Notes under the pieces: generated by a model
Databases searched by the model: none
What the model saw: the letters and a program-made list of their open reading frames with translations, nothing else
Told to the model about the DNA's origin: nothing
DNA from: Caldicellulosiruptor changbaiensis
GTDB taxonomy: Bacteria; Bacillota; Thermoanaerobacteria; Caldicellulosiruptorales; Caldicellulosiruptoraceae
NCBI RefSeq assembly: GCF_003999255.1
Contig: NZ_CP034791.1
Coordinates: forward strand, 2,210,501 to 2,274,500
Direction of reading: 5' to 3'
DNA length: 64,000 bases
Translations under genes and position numbers: made by a program
Shown: piece after piece, positions 38,297-48,898 of the stretch
Position numbering within the stretch: the first letter of the stretch is position 1
How the letters are laid out: every line of letters begins with the position of its first letter

Positions 38297-40234
38297 ATGA
38301 TAAAAAAAGTAAAATCTACAATATATTTGTCTGATATTAAAAGATTTGAAGCAGGTGAGCATTTTGAAAGCTATAAATTCTTAGGAAGCAGGGTTGTAAA
38401 TTACAGAGGCAAAGTTGGTACTGTCTTTTGTGTTTGGGCACCAAATGCAAAAAGTGTATCTGTTGTAGGTGACTTTAATAATTGGTGTGGCAAAAATCAC
38501 AAGATGATGAGAGTACATGGTAGCGGGTTTTGGTGGCTGTTTGTCGAAGGGCTTCTGGAAGGTGAGCTTTACAAATATGAGATTATTGGTGCTGACGGAA
38601 AAAGAGTTTTAAAAGCAGACCCTTATGCAATCTACTCAGAAGTCAGACCTAACACAGCATCAATTGTCAAAAACATTCCAGACTATGAATGGCATGACCA
38701 TGAGTGGATGGAGAAAAGAAAGGTTACCCCTCCTTATGACAAACCCATCAATATTTACGAGGTTCATCTTGCTTCATGGAAAATGAAAAAGGATGGTACT
38801 GTAGAAAAAGCTGGTGAATTTTATAATTACCGTGAACTTGCTCACATGCTTGTTGATTATCTTAAAGTAATGAACTACACACACATTGAGCTTTTGCCAG
38901 TTTTGGAGCATCCTTTGGACATGTCTTGGGGATACCAGCCAACAGGATACTTTTCTGTAACATCACGTTATGGCTGTCCTGAAGACTTTATGTACTTTGT
39001 CGACATTATGCACCAAAATGGAATTGGGGTTATTGTCGATTGGGTACCTGCTCACTTTTGCAAAGATGAGCATGGGCTTTACAGATTTGACGGGACTTTT
39101 CTTTATGAATATGAAGATGAGCTTTTGAGAGAAAACTACACTTGGGGCACAGCTACATTTGACTTTTCAAAGCCGCAGGTACAAAGCTTTTTAATCTCAA
39201 GTGCAATGTTCTGGTTCGATATTTATCACATTGACGGAATAAGGGTAGATGCTGTTTCTCACATTATCTACATGAACAACAACCAGAAAAATAGATATGG
39301 CGGGCATGAAAACATAGAAGGAATTGAATTTATAAAAAAGCTCAACAAGGCAATATTCTCAAAATATCCAAATATTCTAATGATTGCGGAAGAGTCTACT
39401 GCCTTCCCACTTGTTACATACCCTACTTATGATGGTGGCTTGGGATTTAACTATAAATGGAACATGGGATGGATGAATGATACGCTGAAATACATGCAAT
39501 TTTACCCAGATGAAAGAAAATATCATCACAACCTCTTGACATTTTCCATAATGTATGCTTTTTCAGAAAACTTCATCCTGCCATTTTCGCATGATGAGGT
39601 TGTACATGGGAAAAAATCGTTGCTTGATAAAATGCCAGGAGAATATAACCAAAAGTTTGCAAACTTAAGACTTCTTTATGGTTATATGTACACACATCCG
39701 GGCAAAAAGCTACTTTTTATGGGCAGTGAGTTTGGTCAGTTCATAGAATGGAGATTTTATGCATCATTGGATTGGCTGCTTTTGGACTATCCCATGCATA
39801 GAATGCTTCAGCATTATGTCAAAAGTTTAAATAGATTTTACTTAGAGAATAAAGCTCTATGGGAACTTGACCACAAAATGGATGGTTTTAGATGGATAGA
39901 TGTTCACAACTGGGAGCAAAGTGTCATCTCATACTTGAGATTTTCAAAAGACCCTGATGATTTCCTTGTTGTTATTTGTAACTTTGGTCTTGCTTCATAT
40001 GAAAATTACAAAATAGGTGTGCCAAGAAAGGGTATATATATGGAAGTATTTAACAGTGATAAAGCTGAATTTGGTGGTAATAATATAGTAAACACAGAAA
40101 AATTAAAAACTATTGATGAAGTTTGGCATGGATACCCCCAGTGCATTGAATTTAGATTACCATCTCTATCATGTTTAATCTTCAAACCAGTTGAGCTTTT
40201 TGAAGATACAAAAGAAAAAGCTACAGATGAATAA
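38297..40234 (+). CDS. glgB: 1,4-alpha-glucan branching enzyme
   Basis: 645 residues, GH13. An N-terminal CBM48 (about 40-120; VFCVWAPNAKSVSVVGDFNNW) precedes the catalytic barrel. Catalytic groups visible: VIVDWVPAHF, GIRVDAVSHI (nucleophile Asp), MIAEEST (acid/base Glu) and FSHDEVVHGK. It makes the alpha-1,6 branches of glycogen. ATG 38297 has GGAGG 8 bp upstream; an upstream in-frame extension lacks family similarity. Confidence 0.96.
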   Translation: MIKKVKSTIYLSDIKRFEAGEHFESYKFLGSRVVNYRGKVGTVFCVWAPNAKSVSVVGDFNNWCGKNHKMMRVHGSGFWWLFVEGLLEGELYKYEIIGADGKRVLKADPYAIYSEVRPNTASIVKNIPDYEWHDHEWMEKRKVTPPYDKPINIYEVHLASWKMKKDGTVEKAGEFYNYRELAHMLVDYLKVMNYTHIELLPVLEHPLDMSWGYQPTGYFSVTSRYGCPEDFMYFVDIMHQNGIGVIVDWVPAHFCKDEHGLYRFDGTFLYEYEDELLRENYTWGTATFDFSKPQVQSFLISSAMFWFDIYHIDGIRVDAVSHIIYMNNNQKNRYGGHENIEGIEFIKKLNKAIFSKYPNILMIAEESTAFPLVTYPTYDGGLGFNYKWNMGWMNDTLKYMQFYPDERKYHHNLLTFSIMYAFSENFILPFSHDEVVHGKKSLLDKMPGEYNQKFANLRLLYGYMYTHPGKKLLFMGSEFGQFIEWRFYASLDWLLLDYPMHRMLQHYVKSLNRFYLENKALWELDHKMDGFRWIDVHNWEQSVISYLRFSKDPDDFLVVICNFGLASYENYKIGVPRKGIYMEVFNSDKAEFGGNNIVNTEKLKTIDEVWHGYPQCIEFRLPSLSCLIFKPVELFEDTKEKATDE

Positions 40235-40266
40235 AATTGTTATACAAATAGAGGTGATTGGACAAG

Positions 40267-41442
40267 ATGAACGGCCTTAAACGTGAAATCATAGCAATGA
40301 TTTTGGCAGGTGGTCAAGGAAGCAGGTTAAAAGAACTTACTAAAGCAAATGCCAAGCCAGCGGTAGAGTTCGGAGGAAAGTACAGAATAATAGACTTTAC
40401 TCTCAGCAACTGTACAAACTCATCAATTGACGTTGTCGGTGTTTTGACACAGTATCAGCCATTTACACTGCACTGTCACATCGGAATTGGAACTGCATGG
40501 GATTTGGACCGCACAAAAGGCGGTGTTTACATCCTGCCACCTCACACAAATGACAGTGGTGGAAACTGGTACAAAGGAACTGCAGATGCTATATATCAAA
40601 ATATGAACTTTGTTGAACTCTTCTCACCAGAGTATCTTTTAGTACTGTCAGGCGATCACATCTATACTATGAACTATCAAGAAATGCTCAAATTCCACAA
40701 GGAGAAAAAGGCTGATGTGACAATTGCGTGTATTGAGGTGCCAATACAAGAAGCTTCAAGGTTTGGTATCATGAACACCAAAGAAGATAATAGAATCTAC
40801 GAATTTGAAGAAAAGCCAAAGCATCCGAAGAACAACCTTGCATCTATGGGTATTTATATTTTTAACTGGGAAAAACTCAAAAGATATTTGAAAGAAGATG
40901 CAAAAGATGAAAATTCTGACCATGATTTTGGTAAAAATATTATCCCCAAGATGTTAAAAGGTGGTGAAAAACTATTTGCTTATCCTTTTAGAGGATACTG
41001 GAAAGACGTCGGAACGGTTGAGTCATACTGGGAGGCAAATATGGACCTTTTGAACGAAAGCTGTCCAATAGATGCTCCCAGCTGCAGTTTAGACCTTTAT
41101 AATGATGAGTTTAAGGTATATACTTCATCAATTGCCTATCCTCCTCAGTACATAGCCCCAGGTGCAAATGTGAAAAAGTCCATGATAGTTGAGGGGTGTA
41201 GCATCTGGGGCGAGGTTTACCACTCGGTTCTGTCTTACAATGTCTACGTTGGTAAAAATGCAAAGGTTATAAACTCTGTAATTCTCAGTAACAGCCACAT
41301 TGAAGAGGGTGCGGTTGTTGAAAATGCAATTATATGCTCTGGAGCAAAGGTTTCAAAAGGATGCATTGTGAAAGGAAAGCCCGGTAAAATTGCTGTTGTT
41401 CCTGAGAATAAAAACCAAAGCTCAAATTTAATTTTAGAATAA
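40267..41442 (+). CDS. glgC: Glucose-1-phosphate adenylyltransferase, catalytic subunit
   Basis: 391 residues. N-terminal nucleotidyltransferase motif [21 protein letters not shown] and the G1P region [20 protein letters not shown]. The C-terminal left-handed beta helix (about 290-380) follows. It makes ADP-glucose, the committed step. ATG 40267 is chosen; an in-frame TTG at 40258 falls inside the GAGGTG ribosome binding site region. Confidence 0.95.
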   Translation: MNGLKREIIAMILAGGQGSRLKELTKANAKPAVEFGGKYRIIDFTLSNCTNSSIDVVGVLTQYQPFTLHCHIGIGTAWDLDRTKGGVYILPPHTNDSGGNWYKGTADAIYQNMNFVELFSPEYLLVLSGDHIYTMNYQEMLKFHKEKKADVTIACIEVPIQEASRFGIMNTKEDNRIYEFEEKPKHPKNNLASMGIYIFNWEKLKRYLKEDAKDENSDHDFGKNIIPKMLKGGEKLFAYPFRGYWKDVGTVESYWEANMDLLNESCPIDAPSCSLDLYNDEFKVYTSSIAYPPQYIAPGANVKKSMIVEGCSIWGEVYHSVLSYNVYVGKNAKVINSVILSNSHIEEGAVVENAIICSGAKVSKGCIVKGKPGKIAVVPENKNQSSNLILE

Positions 41443-41461
41443 AATTTTGGGGGAGATTAAA

Positions 41462-42604
41462 ATGCTTACAAATTACTTGGGCATTGTGAGCCTTACAGAA
41501 AACGATAGTAAATTAAAAAGTTTAACTGCAACAAGGCCTTTAGGTTCAATTCCTATTTTTGGAAGATATAGAGCAATTGATTTTGTCCTCTCAAACCTTG
41601 TCAATGCAGGTGTCACAAATGTTGGAATTTTAGCTCCAACCAAATCAAGGTCACTTATTGATCATGTGGGAACAGGCAAGCCATGGGATTTAAATAGAAA
41701 AGTAGATGGTCTTTACATCTTTAACTATTCTTATGATCCACCTTCAATCAGTGATATAAAGCTTTTGAAAAGCAATATGGAGTTCTTGCTTCGCAGCAAA
41801 AAAGAAATGGTGATATTTACTTCATCGCACATGATTTGTAATATTGACTTTGAAGAAGTTGCAAAATACCATGAAGAGTCAAATGCTGATATTACAGTTG
41901 TTTACAAAAAGGTAACCAATGAAGATGATCTTTTCTTAGACGCACCAACCCTGATTTTAGACCAAGACTCAAAGGTCGTGGGAGTTGGGAAGAACATTGG
42001 GAGGCGCACACTTGTTAATATTTCCTTGGACATGTTTTTGCTTAGCAAAGAATTTTTAATCGAATGTATTTTAGGCTGTTTGGAAAACGGCAATTGTGGT
42101 TCGTTTAGGGATTTTGTGTACAAAAACGTCCAAAATATGAATGTAAATGCTTATGAGTTCAAAGGATACGTTGGATGTATAAATTCAATATCTTCATATT
42201 TCAAGGTGTCTATGGATATGCTAAACGTTGATATTCAATCAGAGCTTTTTTCAAAAGAAAGACCTATTTACACAAAATCCAACGACTCACCACCAACTCG
42301 ATACTTTTCTACATGTGAGGTTGAAAACTCTTTTATTTCAAATGGCTGTTTAATTGAAGGAAAAGTAAAAAACAGCATAATTTCGCGTGGGGTTGTAATT
42401 GAAAAAGATGCAGTGGTAGAAAATAGTATAATATTTCCAAAGTGTATTATCAAAAGCGGAGCAGTTTTAAAAAACGTAATTCTTGACAAAAATGTTGTGA
42501 TTGACTCAAACGCCACGTTGATTGGACATAACAAAAATCCTCTTGTAATGGAAAAACATAGTGAAGTTGATTTAAGTGTTCTAAAAGAGGTGAAAAGAGT
42601 ATGA
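41462..42604 (+). CDS. glgD: GlgD, non-catalytic/regulatory partner of GlgC
   Basis: 380 residues, same fold as GlgC, but the catalytic loop is changed (ATRPLGSIPIFGRYRAIDFVL, with no GGxGxRL motif). In Firmicutes GlgD pairs with GlgC and raises its activity. GGGGGAG precedes the ATG. It overlaps glgA by 4 bp. Confidence 0.93.
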   Translation: MLTNYLGIVSLTENDSKLKSLTATRPLGSIPIFGRYRAIDFVLSNLVNAGVTNVGILAPTKSRSLIDHVGTGKPWDLNRKVDGLYIFNYSYDPPSISDIKLLKSNMEFLLRSKKEMVIFTSSHMICNIDFEEVAKYHEESNADITVVYKKVTNEDDLFLDAPTLILDQDSKVVGVGKNIGRRTLVNISLDMFLLSKEFLIECILGCLENGNCGSFRDFVYKNVQNMNVNAYEFKGYVGCINSISSYFKVSMDMLNVDIQSELFSKERPIYTKSNDSPPTRYFSTCEVENSFISNGCLIEGKVKNSIISRGVVIEKDAVVENSIIFPKCIIKSGAVLKNVILDKNVVIDSNATLIGHNKNPLVMEKHSEVDLSVLKEVKRV

Positions 42605-44034
42605 ATGTACTTTTTGCTGTGGCAGAAGCATTTCCGTTTGCAAAAACAGGAGGTCTTGCAGACGTTGCATACGCTTTGCCAAAAGCCCTCAGAAAGCTCG
42701 GTGTTGATGTAAGAGTAATTATGCCAAAGTATGGTGATATTCCCTCTGATTATACAACAAAAATGAAACACCTTTGCCACTTTACTGTTCCTGTTGGATG
42801 GAGAAATCAATACTGTGGAATTGAATATCTCAATTTTGAGGGAGTACCGTTTTACTTTATTGACAATGAATACTACTTCAAAAGGCCAGGTTATTATGGG
42901 TATTATGATGATGGTGAGAGATTCTCTTACTTTTCAAGAGCAGTTTGTGAAGCTATCTATCATCTTGACTTTGATGTGGATATAATCCATGTAAACGACT
43001 GGCACACAAGTGTAATTCCTGTCTTGCTAAAAGCTCATTACAGTCACTCTCCAAAGCACCAAAAGATAAAAACAGTACTTACAATACACAATCTAAGATA
43101 TCAAGGAGTATTCCCAAAAGAGGTCATGTATGACCTTCTTTCTTTGCCCGATGAATACTTCGACGAAAACAAACTCAAGTTCTATGATGCAATCTCATTT
43201 TTAAAAGGTGGTATTATCTTTGCAGACAAAGTTGTAACAGTTAGTAAAACATATGCCAATGAAATTAGGACACTTTCACACGGCGAAGGACTACATGGAC
43301 TTTTGTCTGGAATTGGAGAAAAATTAGTAGGCATTGTTAACGGAATTGACTATGAAGTTTGCAATCCTGCAACAGACAAATTTATTTTTGTAAATTATGA
43401 TGCAAATACGTTTGAGAGGCGTAAAAAGGAAAACAAGTTTAGACTCCAGCAGATGTTAAACTTGCCCGTTTCAGATGATATTGTACTCATCGGTATGGTC
43501 TCAAGGCTGACAAAGGAAAAGGGAATTGATCTTATTGAGAGAATCTTAAGCAGGCTTTTGACACTGCCTGTTCAGCTTGTTATCTTAGGGGCCGGTGATT
43601 ATCACTATGAGCAGATGTTCAAACACTATGCTGTAGCATACCCATCTAAGGTCTCTGCAAACATATGCTACAGTGAAGAACTTGCACGAAAAATTTATGC
43701 TGGATCTGACATATATTTAATGCCGTCTTTGACAGAGCCTTGTGGAATATCCCAGCTCATTGCTATGAGATATGGAACTGTGCCGATTGTGAGAGAAACT
43801 GGTGGGCTTAAAGATACAGTAAAACCTTATAATCAGTTTACAGGTGAAGGCTGGGGATTTTCATTTGCAAACTATGACCCAGCAGAGCTTTTTGCTATTA
43901 TAAAGTACGCACTGTCTATTTACTCAGATAAACATCAATGGAGGTCTATTGTCTATCAAGCAATGACAAGAGACAATTCGTGGAATGTCTCAGCAATAGA
44001 GTACAATAGAGTTTATGAACAGCTCCTAAAATAA
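42601..44034 (+). CDS. glgA: Glycogen synthase (ADP-glucose), GT5
   Basis: 477 residues. The N-terminal ADP-glucose motif is AKTGGLADVAYALPKALRKLG. HVNDWHTSVIPVLL and the C-terminal MPSLTEPCGISQLIAMRYGTVPIVRETGGLKDTV are the GT5 landmarks. It elongates alpha-1,4-glucan chains. It overlaps glgD (ATGA) and lies 31 bp before glgP. Confidence 0.96.
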   Translation: MNVLFAVAEAFPFAKTGGLADVAYALPKALRKLGVDVRVIMPKYGDIPSDYTTKMKHLCHFTVPVGWRNQYCGIEYLNFEGVPFYFIDNEYYFKRPGYYGYYDDGERFSYFSRAVCEAIYHLDFDVDIIHVNDWHTSVIPVLLKAHYSHSPKHQKIKTVLTIHNLRYQGVFPKEVMYDLLSLPDEYFDENKLKFYDAISFLKGGIIFADKVVTVSKTYANEIRTLSHGEGLHGLLSGIGEKLVGIVNGIDYEVCNPATDKFIFVNYDANTFERRKKENKFRLQQMLNLPVSDDIVLIGMVSRLTKEKGIDLIERILSRLLTLPVQLVILGAGDYHYEQMFKHYAVAYPSKVSANICYSEELARKIYAGSDIYLMPSLTEPCGISQLIAMRYGTVPIVRETGGLKDTVKPYNQFTGEGWGFSFANYDPAELFAIIKYALSIYSDKHQWRSIVYQAMTRDNSWNVSAIEYNRVYEQLLK

Positions 44035-44065
44035 ATCTTAAAAAAAACAGGAGGAAAAGCTTCAA

Positions 44066-46528
44066 ATGATTGGTGGAATTGCAGGACTTAGCAAAGATGA
44101 ACTCAAAGAGAAGATAAAGAATGATTTTCAGCGAAAGATAATTTCACTTTTTGCCATAGACCCAAAAGAAGCAACAACATACCAGCAGTACCTTGCGCTT
44201 GGTGAGGTTATAAAGGAATATTCATTTGAAAGATGGCTAAAAACAAATAAACACTACAAACAAAACGATGTTAAACAAGTTTACTACTTTTCTATTGAGT
44301 TTTTGCTTGGCAAACTTCTTGTTAACAATCTAATCAACTTGGGAATTCGTGATGTGTGCAAAGAAGCACTAAATGAGCTTGGACTTTCACTTGAAGAGAT
44401 TGAAGAGGCAGAAAGAGAGCCGGGCCTTGGAAATGGAGGCTTGGGCAGACTTGCTGCGTGTTTTTTGGACTCAATGGCTTCAATGGGTCTTCCCGGTCAT
44501 GGAAATGGTATTAGATACCGCTATGGTCTTTTTGAGCAGAAGATTCAAAACGGGTATCAGGTGGAAGTACCTGACAACTGGCTTTCAGAAGAGTATGTGT
44601 GGGAGGTAAAAAGAAGCTATAGAGCCTGCGTTGTAAAGTTTGGTGGAACAGTGCGTTTTGACATTGTTGATGGAAAACTGAAAGCCTTCCATGAAAACTA
44701 TGAGCCTGTATGGGCAATCCCTTATGATATCCCTATAATTGGTTATGGTTGTAACACTGTTAATACGTTGAGGTTATGGAGTGCTGAACCTTTTGAAAAT
44801 GTATTTGATTTTGCATCGTTTTCAAGAGGTGATTATATAAAGGCTGTTGAATACAGGTACATGGTACAATCTATAACTCAGGTTTTATACCCTGATGATA
44901 CAAACGAACAAAATAGAATTCTTCGTTTAAAACAGGAATACTTCTTTGTGTCAGCCGGGGTTCAAAGTATTATCAGGACATTCAAAAAAAGAGGAAAGCC
45001 TATATATGAACTTCCAAACTATGTAATGATACAAATCAACGACACACACCCAGCACTTGTCATTCCAGAACTTATGCGAATCTTGATTGATGAAGAGGGT
45101 TTGGGCTGGGAAGAGGCGTGGGAGATTACTACTAACACTGTTGCATATACAAATCATACAATAATGGCTGAAGCTCTGGAAAAGTGGCCAATTGACATGG
45201 TAAGGACCCTTCTTCCAAGAATATATACAATTATTGAGGAAATCAATAGAAGATTCTGCAGTGAAATGCTTGAAAAAACAAATGGCGATTGGCAAAAAGT
45301 TTGTAATGTCGCTATAATCCAAGATGGTCAAATAAACATGGCACACCTGGCTGTTATTGGCAGCAGCTCTGTAAATGGCGTTTCCAAACTTCATACAGAG
45401 ATTTTGAAAAATGAAGTTTTAAAATGTTTTTACACGTTATATCCAGAAAAATTTAATAACAAAACAAATGGTATTACCCACAGAAGATGGCTGGTTGAAG
45501 CAAACCCGGATTTGGCAAGACTCATCTCTGAAACTTTGCAGACAGACAGATGGATAAAAGAGCCCATGCTTATGCTAAAGTTCAAAGACTTTGCAGATGA
45601 CAAACTCACCCAAGAGCTATGTAGCAACATTAAATTCAACAACAAGGTAAAGCTTGCAAAGTATATAAAAGACAAGTACAACATAGTTGTTGACCCACGT
45701 TCAATCTTTGATATTCAGGCAAAGAGGCTTCATGCCTACAAACGCCAGCTTCTAAATGCACTGCACATTTTGCATCTTTATAATATGTTAAAGGAAAATC
45801 CTTCTTTGGATATCTACCCTCGCACATTTATCTTTGCTGCAAAAGCAGCACCTGGTTATATCCTTGCCAAAAAGATTATAAAACTCATAAATTCCATCGC
45901 TGAAAAGGTCAACAAAGACCCAGATGTAAAAGACAAGTTAAAGGTTGTATTTTTAGAAAACTACTGTGTGTCGTTGGCAGAAAAGATTATTCCTGCAGCT
46001 GATGTCTCAGAGCAAATCTCAACAGCTTCAAAAGAAGCATCTGGTACTGGCAATATGAAGTTTATGATGAACGGAGCAATTACCTTAGGAACTTTGGATG
46101 GTGCAAATGTTGAAATAAAAGAAGCTGTGGGTGATGAGAATATCGTGATATTTGGACTTTTGGCAGAAGAGGTTCTGGACTATTACAAAAATGGTGGATA
46201 CAGTAGCTCTCAGCTTTACCAGAAGGATTTGCGAATTAGAAAACTCATTGACCAGCTGATTGGAAACTTCTTTGATGTGCCAAAGGATGAGTTTATGGAC
46301 ATTTACAATCACTTGATAACATACAACGATGAGTACTTTGTACTGAAGGATTTTGACTCTTACCATGAAGCTCAAATGAAGATTGATAAGCTTTATAGAG
46401 ATACAAGGCGCTGGCGAAAAATGATGATAATCAATATAGGTAGCTCTGGAATCTTTTCAAGTGACAATACAATTCAAAAATATGCTGATGAAATTTGGCA
46501 TATAAAAAGAATTGAAATTCCAGACTAA
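44066..46528 (+). CDS. glgP: Glycogen/alpha-glucan phosphorylase
   Basis: 820 residues, GT35. PLP-lysine region EASGTGNMKFMMNGAITLGTLDGANVEI near residue 660. GNGGLGRLAACFLDSMA and RIYAGS-independent core motifs such as IQINDTHPALVIPELMR are present. It releases glucose-1-phosphate from glycogen. Having synthesis and breakdown genes in one operon implies turnover control at the enzyme level. Confidence 0.96.
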   Translation: MIGGIAGLSKDELKEKIKNDFQRKIISLFAIDPKEATTYQQYLALGEVIKEYSFERWLKTNKHYKQNDVKQVYYFSIEFLLGKLLVNNLINLGIRDVCKEALNELGLSLEEIEEAEREPGLGNGGLGRLAACFLDSMASMGLPGHGNGIRYRYGLFEQKIQNGYQVEVPDNWLSEEYVWEVKRSYRACVVKFGGTVRFDIVDGKLKAFHENYEPVWAIPYDIPIIGYGCNTVNTLRLWSAEPFENVFDFASFSRGDYIKAVEYRYMVQSITQVLYPDDTNEQNRILRLKQEYFFVSAGVQSIIRTFKKRGKPIYELPNYVMIQINDTHPALVIPELMRILIDEEGLGWEEAWEITTNTVAYTNHTIMAEALEKWPIDMVRTLLPRIYTIIEEINRRFCSEMLEKTNGDWQKVCNVAIIQDGQINMAHLAVIGSSSVNGVSKLHTEILKNEVLKCFYTLYPEKFNNKTNGITHRRWLVEANPDLARLISETLQTDRWIKEPMLMLKFKDFADDKLTQELCSNIKFNNKVKLAKYIKDKYNIVVDPRSIFDIQAKRLHAYKRQLLNALHILHLYNMLKENPSLDIYPRTFIFAAKAAPGYILAKKIIKLINSIAEKVNKDPDVKDKLKVVFLENYCVSLAEKIIPAADVSEQISTASKEASGTGNMKFMMNGAITLGTLDGANVEIKEAVGDENIVIFGLLAEEVLDYYKNGGYSSSQLYQKDLRIRKLIDQLIGNFFDVPKDEFMDIYNHLITYNDEYFVLKDFDSYHEAQMKIDKLYRDTRRWRKMMIINIGSSGIFSSDNTIQKYADEIWHIKRIEIPD

Positions 46529-46544
46529 ACCTGCATAAAAACTT

Positions 46545-46596
46545 AAAAAAGGCAGGCAAAAAATTTAAAGTTATAACGGGCCTGCCTTTTTTGTTT
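46545..46596 (+). terminator. Bidirectional terminator after glgP
   Basis: AAAGGCAGGC (46548-46557) pairs with GCCTGCCTTT (46580-46589), T-run on both strands. It serves glgP and the convergent SGNH gene. Confidence 0.8.
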
Positions 46597-46598
46597 AT

Positions 46599-47243
46599 TT
46601 AAAACTCTATAGCCTTTAAAAACGCATTGGCAATAATCATATGGCCTGTGAGATTTGGATGGATTCTGTCAAGCGCAAGTGCATATGAATGATAGTATTT
46701 TAAAAATCTATCGAAAGCCTCTTGAACATCCACAAAAATGGCACCATGTTTTTGTGCTATTTCTTTCATTGCAAACCTGTATTCATCCATTTTCTTTCTC
46801 ATTGCATCCTCTTTGTTGTCCTCTATAATAAATGGTGACATCAAAACAAGCCCTTTTAAGTTTGGCTTGGTCAAGTTTATAAGATCATCCAAGGTAGATT
46901 TGTACTCATCTAAATACACATGACACTCTGGAATAAGTGGATTGTCAAACTGTCTCCAAACATCATTTACACCAATCATTATAGAAAGCCAGTCTGGCTT
47001 TAAATCTAAAACATCTGTCTGCCAGCGCGCTTTGAGATGCCTTACTGTATCTCCTCCAACACCCATATTTATAACTCTTATTTTGCTTTCAGGATACTTT
47101 GAAAGAAGCTGAGCTGAAACAAGAGAAACATACCCGCTGCCCAAATTGTTCCAATGCAAGCCTTCGCCAACTGGTCTTGCCCTTCCACAGTCTGTGATAG
47201 AATCACCAATAAAAAGAAGTTTTGAGCCTTTTTCAATTAACAT
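46599..47243 (-). CDS. SGNH/GDSL-family hydrolase
   Basis: 214 residues. Block I LLFIGDSITDCGR (catalytic Ser), block II MGVGGDTVRHL, block III IMIGVNDVWRQ and block V DRIHPNLTGH (Asp, His) are all present. Probable esterase, perhaps a carbohydrate acetyl esterase. There is no signal peptide, so it is intracellular. ATG 47243 has AAGGTGAG upstream; a longer frame would overlap the upstream kinase. Downstream of an ROK kinase, which suggests sugar metabolism. Confidence 0.87.
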   Translation of the reverse strand: MLIEKGSKLLFIGDSITDCGRARPVGEGLHWNNLGSGYVSLVSAQLLSKYPESKIRVINMGVGGDTVRHLKARWQTDVLDLKPDWLSIMIGVNDVWRQFDNPLIPECHVYLDEYKSTLDDLINLTKPNLKGLVLMSPFIIEDNKEDAMRKKMDEYRFAMKEIAQKHGAIFVDVQEAFDRFLKYYHSYALALDRIHPNLTGHMIIANAFLKAIEF

Positions 47244-47271
47244 CAAAAACTCACCTTCTTTTATAAGTTCT

Positions 47272-48222
47272 TTAAATCTGCTTTGCCAAAAACGCAGCAC
47301 CAATTATACCTGCATCATTTCCTAAGACAGCTGGAATTATTTTAGGAGGTGTTATTTGCTTGCAATAGAATTTTTCGTAAACATATTCTCTTACCGGTCC
47401 AAGCAGGTATTCACCTTCTTTGCTAACTCCTCCGCCAATACAAATTACCTCTGGTTCAAATATATTGCAAACATTTACAAGCCCTTCTGCTAAATATTTT
47501 ACATACTTATCAACAATTGCTGCACCAACGCTATCTCCCATTCGCTTTGCATCAAAAGCTGTTTTTGCATCAATCTTAGAAATATCGCCACCTACAAGTT
47601 TCATGATAGTGCCGTTTATATCCCTTGCAGCAGCCTCTCTTGTCATTCGAATAAGAGCTGTTGCAGATGCGTACGCTTCCCAGCACCCTTTCCTACCACA
47701 TGTACACTGTTCACCATCAACACAAATAACCATATGCCCAAGCTCTGCACCTGCATGATGTGCCCCAGTGTATATTTTTCCATCGATTATAACTCCCCCG
47801 CCAATGCCAGTTCCCAATGTGATTGTAACAGAAATCCTTGTGCCTTTTGCACCACCTGCTATATACTCACCATATGCTGCACAGTTTGCATCGTTTTCTA
47901 TGTTAACAGGCTTTGGAATGTATTTTTGAATCTCTTCTCTCATAGGAACATTCAAAAAAGCAATGTTGTTGCTATAGAGAATCATTCCTTTTTCATTGTC
48001 AGGTGTGCCGGGGCTTCCAATACCAACTGAGTGAATGTCATCCAAAGAAAGCCCACACTCTTTTACAAGATTTAAACTCAGATCTGCCATGTCTTTTAAT
48101 ATCTCTGAGTAATGCCTGTGCGCACCTGTCGGAACAGCCCCTTTTTTTATGATTTTCCCTTCTTCATCAACAATTCCTGCTGCAATGTTTGTTCCCCCAA
48201 GGTCAATTCCTATGTAATACAC
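47272..48222 (-). CDS. ROK-family glucokinase
   Basis: 316 residues. ATP motif YYIGIDLGGTNIAAGIVDEEG, catalytic region NDANCAAYGEY, zinc motif CTCGRKGCWEAYAS (the CxCGxxGCxE signature), and VICIGGGVSKEG. It phosphorylates glucose. GTG 48222 is preferred, 7 bp after AAAGGAG; a TTG at 48240 overlaps that site. First gene of a two-gene operon with the SGNH hydrolase. Confidence 0.9.
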   Translation of the reverse strand: MYYIGIDLGGTNIAAGIVDEEGKIIKKGAVPTGAHRHYSEILKDMADLSLNLVKECGLSLDDIHSVGIGSPGTPDNEKGMILYSNNIAFLNVPMREEIQKYIPKPVNIENDANCAAYGEYIAGGAKGTRISVTITLGTGIGGGVIIDGKIYTGAHHAGAELGHMVICVDGEQCTCGRKGCWEAYASATALIRMTREAAARDINGTIMKLVGGDISKIDAKTAFDAKRMGDSVGAAIVDKYVKYLAEGLVNVCNIFEPEVICIGGGVSKEGEYLLGPVREYVYEKFYCKQITPPKIIPAVLGNDAGIIGAAFLAKQI

Positions 48223-48423
48223 CTTCTCTCTCCTTTCCAATTCTTAAGATTTTGATTTTATTATATCAACAAAAAGAGATTAAGTAAAATATACTTTTTA
48301 GTCTTTATTTTTAGATATTTTGCATAATAAGTTTGCATAAAAATTAAATATTTTTTGTTAGCTACAAGAATTGTTTTTTTTGATATTATGAAGAAAAATT
48401 TGCAACATAATAGAGGAGAAGCT

Positions 48424-48855
48424 ATGAAGTTAATAGGTAAAATATTTGAGGTCTTTTTTAAATATTTTGTTTTAGTCCCTGCCTTTATTGGCTTTATTGG
48501 GGGTACTATTCTTTCCATTATTAACAAATCATTTGGCGGTCTGCTATTGATGTTAAGTGTTATAATTGTCTATTTGTTTTTACCCGAATTAGCATTGCTT
48601 ATAGGAAGGTATGGATTTGAAGATATATGGAAACAATTTGGAGTCCAAACAAAACCTGACTTTACAAGACCATGGAACCTAACTAAAATAGCATTATTAA
48701 TATCTTGTTGCACAGCAGTAATTATTTCCATTTTAAAAATAATTGAAACAAAAAATTTCTTCTACCTTTTTGGCATTCCAATCAGTGGTTTGGTGTTTTA
48801 TCTGGTATTAGTAGTAGACAAATTAATCCATAAATCAATATCTAAAACCTTCTAA
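48424..48855 (+). CDS. Membrane protein, unknown
   Basis: 143 residues with four hydrophobic segments (about 8-30, 37-60, 85-105, 113-133). No family recognised. AGAGGAG precedes the ATG; a longer in-frame start lacks a site. Possible distant relative of the protein at 28419. Isolated gene. Confidence 0.6.
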   Translation: MKLIGKIFEVFFKYFVLVPAFIGFIGGTILSIINKSFGGLLLMLSVIIVYLFLPELALLIGRYGFEDIWKQFGVQTKPDFTRPWNLTKIALLISCCTAVIISILKIIETKNFFYLFGIPISGLVFYLVLVVDKLIHKSISKTF

Positions 48856-48898
48856 AATAAACATCTTGTATGGAGTGAGAAACCCTATACACTAATAT

